Assembly (NCBI RefSeq): GCF_902143515.1
Contig: NZ_CABFVD010000009.1
Coordinates: 3,205-67,204, forward strand
From: Hathewaya massiliensis
GTDB lineage: Bacteria > Bacillota > Clostridia > Clostridiales > Clostridiaceae
Reading direction: 5' to 3'
DNA: 64,000 nucleotides
This document shows, one piece after another, positions 47,261 through 54,695 of the stretch. The notes beneath the pieces were generated by a model that worked only from the letters and a program-made list of their open reading frames with translations, had not been told where the DNA came from and ran no database searches. Numbering within the stretch: position 1 is the stretch's first letter; each line of letters starts with the position of its first letter. A program made the position numbers and the translations under genes.

Positions 47261-47875
47261 CTCTATTTTAGTTCTAAGCCTTCTAATGTTTACATCTACA
47301 ATCTTAGACTCTCCATAAAAATCCCACCCCCACACTTCATTTAAGAGCATCTCCCTATCAAATGCTCTTCCAGGGTTCTCCATAAAAGTTTTCATAATCA
47401 AAAATTCTTTTGGGGTAGTATCAATTTCAGCCCCATTTTTATATAACTTTTGTGAATACATATCTAATTTAAAGGGATCATTTAATATAAACTTATCTTC
47501 TTCTAAACTTTCCATACGCCTTAACACAGATTTAATTCTAAGTAATAACTCCTTAGGATTAAATGGTTTTACTACATAGTCGTCAGCTCCACTTTCAAGT
47601 CCCTCTATTCTATCATCATCTTGCCCTCTTGCTGTTAACATTATAATTCCCATATCTTTATGCTTTTTTCTTAAAACTTCACAGAGCTGAAAACCATCTA
47701 TTCCAGGTAACATAACATCTAAAAGTACCAAATGAGGTTTTACTATTGTTATTTTTTTTAATGCCTCCTCAGCACTTTCAGCCTCTTCAACATTAAAATC
47801 ATTATTCTTTAAAAATACTTTTATAAAACTACGTATACTTCTCTCATCTTCTACCAAAAGTATCTTATATGCCAT
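47261..47875 (-). CDS. 5' exon of PhoB/OmpR-type response regulator, interrupted by the IStron
   Basis: Residues 1-205. The receiver domain has acidic residues E9-D10 and phospho-acceptor Asp53 (LLDVMLPGIDG); the winged helix spans about 130-205 and ends RRLRTKIE. Without splicing, translation runs six codons into the element (EQQIVS) and stops at 47240, giving a 211-residue protein without the last beta-hairpin of the DNA-binding domain. With precise excision, reading resumes at 44883 and gives a 226-residue regulator. The partner is the histidine kinase at 43399-44814. Confidence 0.9.
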
Positions 47876-47989
47876 TTTGAAATACTCCTTTAAATTTAAT
47901 TACTATTTATTATTATAACTTATTAGAGAGTTTTATGGGGTTACAATATATTTAAATTTATGTTTTATAAAAATTAATAAATAAAGTTC

Positions 47990-48020
47990 TTGACGGTGAC
48001 CTTACGTCATGTATTAATAT
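47990..48020 (+). promoter_or_regulatory. MerR-type promoter with dyad in a 19-bp spacer
   Basis: TTGACG (47990-47995) and TAATAT (48015-48020) are 19 bp apart, the over-long spacing used by MerR activators. The dyad TGACG-N9-CGTCA (47991-48009) fills the spacer. It probably drives and is controlled by the MerR-methyltransferase fusion downstream. Confidence 0.6.
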
Positions 48021-48045
48021 ATAGTTAGGAGTGAGGTGATATTAT

Positions 48046-49242
48046 TTGGATAAGTATCTTACCACTGGCGAATTTTCAAATAAAGCTGGGGTTACAATTA
48101 GAACCTTAAGATATTATGATAAAATTAATCTTTTAAAACCCTCAAATTATAATGAAAATGGTCATCGATTATATAGTATGCAGGACTTTATAAAGCTACA
48201 AAAGATACTTACTTTAAAATTTATAGGACTTTCTCTGGAAGACATAAGCAAAATAATGCTGTTTGATGGTCAAAATGAAGATCTTAAAAATTCCCTAAGT
48301 CTTCAAAAGAAAATTATAGAAAATAAGATTTCCCATTTTAACACCATAGTTAAGGCCATTGATGAAGTTTTAAAAAACATATCTCATACAGATACCCCAA
48401 AATGGGATGAGATAATTGGCATTATTGATATAGTAAACAAAGACAATAAATGGATAGAACAATATAAAAATGCTACTAATTTAAGATCTAGAATATTTAT
48501 ACATGAAAATTACAGTAAGAATAAAAAGGGATGGATGCCTTGGTTTTTCGATGAAGTATTAAGTTTAAACTTAAATGGTGAAGTTAAAATACTAGAGCTT
48601 GGTTGTGGAGATGCTAGCCTATGGGTTAAAAACATAGATAGAATCCCCTCAAATTTCAAAATAACTTTATCTGACTTTTCAGAGGGAATGCTTAAAGATG
48701 CTCAGGATAACTTAAAAGATTATACTGATAAGTTTGAATTTAAACTTATTAATGCTGAAAATATACCTTACCCTTCTGAAGAGTTTCATATAGTCATTGG
48801 AAACCACCTTTTATACCATTTATCTTATATTGATAAGGCTTTAGAACATATAAAAAGAGTTTTAAAACCCGGTGGATACTTTTTCTCCTCTACTGTGGGG
48901 GAAAACCACATGAAAGAATTAAAAGTCTTAATTGATAATTTTAATTCAAATGAACTTACTTCTGATAGTTTAAAAAATACAAGAAGTTTTACTTTAAAAA
49001 ATGGAGAAAATATTTTAAAAAATTATTTTAAAGATGTTATAATGAAAAGATATGAAGATGCACTTATTATTGATAATGCACTTCCTCTTATACATTATAT
49101 ATTTTCTGTACCAGACAATGTACATGATAATTTTAATGAAAAACTTTATAAAAAATTAGTAACTTATATTGAGGACATAATAAATAAAGCAGGTAAAATT
49201 GTAATAACCAAAGATACTGGTTATTTTAGATGTATTAAATAA
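48046..49242 (+). CDS. MerR regulator fused to a SAM-dependent methyltransferase
   Basis: 398 residues, TTG start with GAGGTGATATTAT upstream. Residues 1-75 are a MerR HTH (LTTGEFSNKAGVTIRTLRYY DKINLL), and about 76-125 the dimerisation coiled coil. Residues about 150-300 are a class I methyltransferase: VKILELGCGDASLW (motif I), ITLSDFSEGML and IVIGNHLLYHL (motif IV), RVLKPGGYFFSST. The methyltransferase domain sits where MerR proteins carry their ligand-binding domain. It could be an enzyme, or a SAM- or substrate-sensing domain. Confidence 0.85.
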   Translation: MDKYLTTGEFSNKAGVTIRTLRYYDKINLLKPSNYNENGHRLYSMQDFIKLQKILTLKFIGLSLEDISKIMLFDGQNEDLKNSLSLQKKIIENKISHFNTIVKAIDEVLKNISHTDTPKWDEIIGIIDIVNKDNKWIEQYKNATNLRSRIFIHENYSKNKKGWMPWFFDEVLSLNLNGEVKILELGCGDASLWVKNIDRIPSNFKITLSDFSEGMLKDAQDNLKDYTDKFEFKLINAENIPYPSEEFHIVIGNHLLYHLSYIDKALEHIKRVLKPGGYFFSSTVGENHMKELKVLIDNFNSNELTSDSLKNTRSFTLKNGENILKNYFKDVIMKRYEDALIIDNALPLIHYIFSVPDNVHDNFNEKLYKKLVTYIEDIINKAGKIVITKDTGYFRCIK

Positions 49243-49258
49243 AGAAAGGATGAAATCT

Positions 49259-50440
49259 ATGAAAAAATATAACATTCCATTTTCCCCTCCAGATATTACT
49301 GAGAGAGAAATTAATTCTGTAGTTGAGGTTCTAAAATCTGGTTGGATTACTTCAGGTCCAAAGGTTAAAGCCTTTGAAGATGAAATTGCAAAATATTGCA
49401 ATACCACTAGTGCTGTAGCTGTATCCAGTGCTACTGCTGCTATGGAACTTATTTTAAAAGTATATAATATTAAGGCTGGAGATGAAATAATAACAACTCC
49501 ATATACTTATACAGCTACCTCTAGTGTAGCAGTTCATAGAGGTATAAAACCTATTTTTGTAGACACTAAAAAAGATAGTTTCTTAATCGATGAAGAAGAA
49601 ATTAAAAAAGCTATAACTGAAAAAACCAAAGCTATATTTACTGTAGACTTTGCAGGTGTTCCTGTAGACTTTGATAAAATAAAAAATATGTTAAAGGAAA
49701 TGGGAAGAGAAGATATTATCTTAGTATCTGATTCAGCTCACTCTTTTGGAGCTAAATATAAAGGGAAAAATGTAGGTGGCCAATTCCACTTCCATACCTT
49801 CTCATATCATGCTGTTAAAAATCTTACCACTTCAGAAGGTGGAAGTATAACATTTAACGATAATAATTTCCTAGGAAAAGAAGACTTATATAAGGAATTT
49901 AAAGTTACTTCCTTACATGGTCAAACAAAAGATGCTCTATCTAAAATGAAAGCTGGAGCTTGGAAATATGATATTGTAACCGATGGATTTAAATGCAATA
50001 TGACTGATATACAAGCAGCTATAGGTCTTGTACAACTTGATAGATATGATGAAATTATAAATAAGAGAAGAGAAATATTTGAAGTTTACAATAGAATCTT
50101 AGAAAAGAAAGATTGGGCTATTATACCATTTATGAAGGATGAAGAAAAGGAAACATCTTATCACCTATATCCTTTAAGAATTAAAGGCTTTGATGAAGAG
50201 AAAAGAAGCTTAGTAATTCAAAAACTTGCGGAAATGGGTATTGCAACAAATGTTCACTTTATACCTCTTCCAATGTTTACGCTATATAAAAACCTTGGAT
50301 ATGATATTAAAGATTACCCTAATGCTTATAACCAATATGCAAATGAAATTTCCCTACCAGTTTATCCAAATCTTTCACTAGAGGATGCAGAAGCTGTAGC
50401 TAAAGAACTTGTATCTTGTGTAGAGGAACTTTTAAAATAA
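49259..50440 (+). CDS. DegT/DnrJ/EryC1/StrS-family aminotransferase 1
   Basis: About 393 residues. A PLP-dependent sugar aminotransferase fold: SGWITSGPKVKAFEDEIAKY at the N-terminus, SSATAAMELIL as the PLP phosphate loop, VSDSAHSFGAKYKG with the PLP-ring Asp, and the Schiff-base Lys in YHAVKNLTTSEGG. The start at 49259 is chosen because AAAGGA lies at proper distance; ATG 49250 is too close. Family members aminate 4-keto or 3-keto nucleotide sugars. It is 26 bp from its partner aminotransferase. Confidence 0.88.
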   Translation: MKKYNIPFSPPDITEREINSVVEVLKSGWITSGPKVKAFEDEIAKYCNTTSAVAVSSATAAMELILKVYNIKAGDEIITTPYTYTATSSVAVHRGIKPIFVDTKKDSFLIDEEEIKKAITEKTKAIFTVDFAGVPVDFDKIKNMLKEMGREDIILVSDSAHSFGAKYKGKNVGGQFHFHTFSYHAVKNLTTSEGGSITFNDNNFLGKEDLYKEFKVTSLHGQTKDALSKMKAGAWKYDIVTDGFKCNMTDIQAAIGLVQLDRYDEIINKRREIFEVYNRILEKKDWAIIPFMKDEEKETSYHLYPLRIKGFDEEKRSLVIQKLAEMGIATNVHFIPLPMFTLYKNLGYDIKDYPNAYNQYANEISLPVYPNLSLEDAEAVAKELVSCVEELLK

Positions 50441-50465
50441 CTATATTAAGAAAGGATAGTGTACA

Positions 50466-51584
50466 ATGAAAGTTAATTTTTATACTTCTTTAAGAGAATA
50501 TGAGGACAAAAAGCAAGAATTTAATGAAGCTATATTTAATGTAATTCAAAGAGGTGTATCAACCCTTGGACCTGAAGTTAAGGACTTTGAAAAAGCTATA
50601 CAAGAATTTACTGGAGCTAAGCACGCAATTGGTGTAGCATCAGGTACTGATGCTCTTGTACTATGCTCAGATATTTTGGGCTTTAAGGATAATAAGGAAG
50701 TTATAACTTCACCTTTCACATTTTTAGCTTCTACTTCTTGTATTGCAAGACATAAAGGAAAACCTGTTTTTGTTGATATAGACGAAGAAACATTTAATCT
50801 TGATGTTAATCAAGTAGAAGAAAAAATAAATGAAAACACTGTAGGTATACTACCTATTCATCTTTTCTCACAAATGGCAGATATGGATAAGGTAATGGAT
50901 ATTGCTAATAAACATGATTTAAGAGTTTTAGAAGATGCTGCCGAAGCCTTTGGTATGAGATGGAAAGGTAATGGAAGTGACTATAAACATTCAGGAACCA
51001 TAGGTGATATGGGTATATTCTCCTTCTTCCCTACTAAAACTTTAGGTGGCTATGGTGATGGTGGAATGATCGTAACTAACGATGATAATCTAGCTGAACT
51101 TGCAAGATCATATAGAGTTCATGGAGCAACCAAAAAATATCACTACGAGCACTTAGGATATAACTCTAGATTAGATACAATTCAAGCTGCTGTGCTTTTA
51201 ATTAAGTTAAAGTATATGGAAGAATCCATAAAAAGAAGAGAAGTTATAGCATCATGGTATATGGATAGATTAAAAGATATTGAGCAAATTAAATTACCTG
51301 TAATTAAAGGTGATCAAAAACCTGTTTACTATGTATTTAATATACTAGCTGAAAACCGTGATGATTTAGCAGAATACTTAAAGAAAAATGAAGTTCAATT
51401 TAGCATATACTATCCAAAACCACTACATCTTCAAAAATGTTTTGAATACCTAGGTTATAAAAAAGGTGATTTCCCTGTAGCTGAAAGAGCTTGTGAAAAA
51501 GTATTAGCTCTTCCAATATACCCTGAAATAACCGAAGAAGAAGTAGACTTTGTTTGTGAAAAAATTAGAGAATTCTATAAATAA
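50466..51584 (+). CDS. DegT/DnrJ/EryC1/StrS-family aminotransferase 2
   Basis: 372 residues with the same fold: GVASGTDALVL phosphate loop, VLEDAAEAFGM with the PLP Asp, Schiff-base Lys in FSFFPTKTLGGYGDGGM, and AYRVHGATKKYHYEHLGYN-type active-site loop. GPEVKDFEKAIQEFTGAKHA is typical of WecE/QdtB-like enzymes. Sequence differs clearly from its neighbour, so the pair likely acts on different steps of one sugar pathway. No sugar-nucleotide synthase is nearby. Confidence 0.88.
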   Translation: MKVNFYTSLREYEDKKQEFNEAIFNVIQRGVSTLGPEVKDFEKAIQEFTGAKHAIGVASGTDALVLCSDILGFKDNKEVITSPFTFLASTSCIARHKGKPVFVDIDEETFNLDVNQVEEKINENTVGILPIHLFSQMADMDKVMDIANKHDLRVLEDAAEAFGMRWKGNGSDYKHSGTIGDMGIFSFFPTKTLGGYGDGGMIVTNDDNLAELARSYRVHGATKKYHYEHLGYNSRLDTIQAAVLLIKLKYMEESIKRREVIASWYMDRLKDIEQIKLPVIKGDQKPVYYVFNILAENRDDLAEYLKKNEVQFSIYYPKPLHLQKCFEYLGYKKGDFPVAERACEKVLALPIYPEITEEEVDFVCEKIREFYK

Positions 51585-51589
51585 AAATT

Positions 51590-51629
51590 ATAAGCTTACA
51601 GTAGATTATTTTCATCACTGTAAGCTTAT
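51590..51629 (+). terminator. Intrinsic terminator, aminotransferase operon
   Basis: Perfect 13-bp stem ATAAGCTTACAGT / ACTGTAAGCTTAT just after the stop, followed by TTATAATTATAAA. Confidence 0.8.
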
Positions 51630-51653
51630 TTATAATTATAAATCTTATCCTTG

Positions 51654-51718
51654 GACGTAACTGCTCTTCTTTCTCCCACTTTGAAAAATATAAGAGTGTT
51701 AGATAAGATAGTCATAGT
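51654..51718 (-). repeat. Dispersed intergenic repeat, copy D
   Basis: ACTGCTCTTCTTTCTCCCAC then TTTGAAAAATATAAGAGTGT then TAGATAAGATAGTCATAG match the family core. It sits between convergent genes, 5 bp from the GGDEF/EAL stop. Confidence 0.65.
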
Positions 51719-51723
51719 ATAAA

Positions 51724-54570
51724 TTATATTAGAAAATCAGGTTTTATTCCCTCTTTCAGATATTCTTCTGCTAAATCTAAAGGTACTGGTTTACTAAATA
51801 AATATCCTTGAGCAAGATCGCAAGACTTAGACCTTAATATCTCATATTGCTCTTTTGTTTCAACACCCTCTGCTATTATGCTTAACTTCATATTCTTAGC
51901 AACTACCATAAGACCATCTATTATAAATTCCTTATTCTTATTTGTTCCTATGTCATCTACAAAAGACTTATCAATTTTAATATTATCAACTGGCAAAGTT
52001 CTTAAATAGTTTAGAGAAGAATATCCTGTCCCAAAATCATCTAAGGAAATGCTAATACCCATACTCTGTAATTGCTTTAATATGTCTATGTTCTTTTTCT
52101 CTGACTCTACTAAAATACTCTCTGTAATCTCAAAATCAAGATCTCTAGGATCTATGCCAGAGTTTTTGATTATTTTTTTTACACTATTTAAAAATTCCTT
52201 ATGTTTTAACTGCTTTGGAGATACATTAATTGAGATTCTTTCATATTTAAGACCTTTTTCTCTCCAAATCTTGTTTTGGTTACAAATTTCATTTATAATC
52301 CAATAGCCTATAGGTACTATAAGTCCAGTTTCTTCAGCTACAGGTATAAACTCCGATGGAGGTATATAAGTTTCGCCTTCTCCTAAATTAAGCCTTAGCA
52401 ACACCTCAAATCCATGTATATCTCCACTTTTAAAATATACCTTAGGCTGATAATACAATGTAAATCCATGATTTTTTAAGGCCTCTCTTAGTTTTAATTC
52501 AATAGTAGCTTTTCTATTTATTTCTAAAGTCATTTCGCTTTCATAAAATTCATATCTATTTTTCCCAAGTTCCTTTGCTTTGTGCATAGCTGTATCTGAA
52601 TTTTTTAGTAAGCTGCTAAGATCAAAACCATCCTTAGGAAATATAGCAGTACCAATACTAACTGAGCAGTATACATACCTATTCCCAATTAAAAACTTAT
52701 TGTTTAAAGTATTTAATATTTCCTTAGAAATTTTACGTAACTCTTTATGGCTCTCAATATGGTGTATTATAATTACAAATTCATCTCCACCATATCTTAT
52801 AACTACACCCTCTTCATCTATAATTGCTTTTAATGTATCAGCGGTCCTTTTAAGTATTAAATCACCAAAGTTATGCCCCAAATTATCATTTATCTTTTTA
52901 AAATTATCTATGTCTATAAAAAGCATGGCACCTTTATTATTATTATTTAAAATATCTTTTATTACTTCATCCATGTTTTCTAAAAGATATGCCTTATTTG
53001 GCAACAGTGTTAAAGGATCATAATAAGCTAAAAATCTTATTCTTTCCTCATCTTTTTTCCTATATGTAATATCGGAAATACTCCCTGAAATTCTGTTAGG
53101 ATTATTATTTTCATCCCTCTCAATAGTAGACCTTAAAAATAACCATTTATCCTTATTATTCTTAACCCTAAATTCTGTTTTAAAATTAGGATTTTTATCA
53201 AAAATATTCTGATTATATTCCCCAATAACCTTTTGTAAATCCTCATCATATACAATATGATAAAAAATCTCTGAAAACTTCCCATATTTTTTAGAATTAC
53301 ATCCCACTATATCTTTCCATTTACTTGAGCAAAAAAAGTCTTTATTAAAAATATCATATACCCAAATAACATCATTAGATCCATCAACAGCTAGTCTATA
53401 TTTTTCTTCTACATCTTTTAATTCAGTCTCACTTTTTTCAAGTTCTGTATATTTAATTCTAAGTTCCTCTTCTGTAGAAGCTAGCTGACTATATACTGCT
53501 GAAAGCTCCACATAATTGCCATTTAACTCCTTTATCATGATATTAAAACTATTAGAAAGTCTTCCAAATTCATCTTTGGAATTACAAAGGCACTGAACAT
53601 TTAAATCACCTTTAGTAGCCTTCTCCATATTATTCATAATATCTGTTATAGGATTAGTTATGGTTTTTGAAAATCTTATAGCAGCAATAATACCTATTCC
53701 TAAAAATATTCCAGAAAATAAAAATATATATTTAAGTATATTTTGAGCTGGCATATTTATTTCCTTAAGGCTTTGTCCTAAATAAAGTATCCACCCATAC
53801 TCTTTTATATGATTATACGCTAATAAATCTCCAGAATTTCCACCTAATTGAAGAATATCAAATGAATTTTCACTATTTTCAATCTCTTTATGTTTCACTA
53901 TTTCTTCTATTTCTTTATTTGACTTAGTTAAAATTTCTCTATTAGAATTAGCTAGGAAAACATATCCACTATCCCCCAATTTTATATCCTTTAATCTACT
54001 ATTTATACTATTATAACCATACACGTTAATTAAGAGCCCTAAATAATCCCCACTTTTACTTTTAATGGGGTAGGTTATAATATATGAATTTTTTTGTATA
54101 CTATCCGTTATACTTTTATCTGTAATAACACTATCATTTTTCATTAAATTTTTCCTATTAGAATCTATCCATTTAAAGGTTAAATTTTCTTTTAATGCCT
54201 TTTCTTTGTTATTAGCATCAATTACAACTTTACCTGATTTATCTACAATTAAGGTGTTTGAAATATCATTAGAAACCAATCTAGCATTTTTTAAGAAGTA
54301 ATAAATATGCCTAGTTTTAGAATCAGTTTTTTTATTGGTAAAAAAACTCATGATTCTATCTTTTGTTGCCAAATTTTGAGTTTCTGATTTCTGTTTTACT
54401 ATTAAATCTTCTATTTGATTACTAGCAATGCTAATTACTGTGCCTATATCTTTTTTACTATGATTTATTAAGGTTTTAGAAAAATATCTATAGGACAATG
54501 TACCTAAAAGAATTAATGGAACCATAATAAGTAAACTTATTACAAGCGGTAGCTTTTTTTTTATATCCAA
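51724..54570 (-). CDS. Membrane c-di-GMP enzyme: Cache-HAMP-PAS-GGDEF-EAL
   Basis: 948 residues. TM1 about 8-28, dCache sensor about 40-275, TM2 about 280-298, HAMP about 299-352, coiled coil about 355-390, PAS about 390-505, GGDEF domain with intact RYGGDEF (594-598), and EAL domain with EVLLR at 722-726 in place of EALLR, DDFGTGYS at 844-851 and EGVET near the end. Both synthesis and breakdown of c-di-GMP are possible. Isolated by convergent and divergent neighbours. Confidence 0.9.
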   Translation of the reverse strand: MDIKKKLPLVISLLIMVPLILLGTLSYRYFSKTLINHSKKDIGTVISIASNQIEDLIVKQKSETQNLATKDRIMSFFTNKKTDSKTRHIYYFLKNARLVSNDISNTLIVDKSGKVVIDANNKEKALKENLTFKWIDSNRKNLMKNDSVITDKSITDSIQKNSYIITYPIKSKSGDYLGLLINVYGYNSINSRLKDIKLGDSGYVFLANSNREILTKSNKEIEEIVKHKEIENSENSFDILQLGGNSGDLLAYNHIKEYGWILYLGQSLKEINMPAQNILKYIFLFSGIFLGIGIIAAIRFSKTITNPITDIMNNMEKATKGDLNVQCLCNSKDEFGRLSNSFNIMIKELNGNYVELSAVYSQLASTEEELRIKYTELEKSETELKDVEEKYRLAVDGSNDVIWVYDIFNKDFFCSSKWKDIVGCNSKKYGKFSEIFYHIVYDEDLQKVIGEYNQNIFDKNPNFKTEFRVKNNKDKWLFLRSTIERDENNNPNRISGSISDITYRKKDEERIRFLAYYDPLTLLPNKAYLLENMDEVIKDILNNNNKGAMLFIDIDNFKKINDNLGHNFGDLILKRTADTLKAIIDEEGVVIRYGGDEFVIIIHHIESHKELRKISKEILNTLNNKFLIGNRYVYCSVSIGTAIFPKDGFDLSSLLKNSDTAMHKAKELGKNRYEFYESEMTLEINRKATIELKLREALKNHGFTLYYQPKVYFKSGDIHGFEVLLRLNLGEGETYIPPSEFIPVAEETGLIVPIGYWIINEICNQNKIWREKGLKYERISINVSPKQLKHKEFLNSVKKIIKNSGIDPRDLDFEITESILVESEKKNIDILKQLQSMGISISLDDFGTGYSSLNYLRTLPVDNIKIDKSFVDDIGTNKNKEFIIDGLMVVAKNMKLSIIAEGVETKEQYEILRSKSCDLAQGYLFSKPVPLDLAEEYLKEGIKPDFLI

Positions 54571-54695
54571 GTTGTGACCTCCAAAATTATTAATTCATTT
54601 TTATTATAACACTAAAATAAGTAATATTATATAAAATTTTTTAATATATGATATAATGTATGAACAAAATTATAATCGCTAAGGGGGACCTATAT

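Noticed and set aside
47240-47875. The 211-codon frame as a complete response regulator
   Set aside because: It lacks the last beta-hairpin of the OmpR/PhoB domain; that segment is found at 44818-44883 beyond the element.
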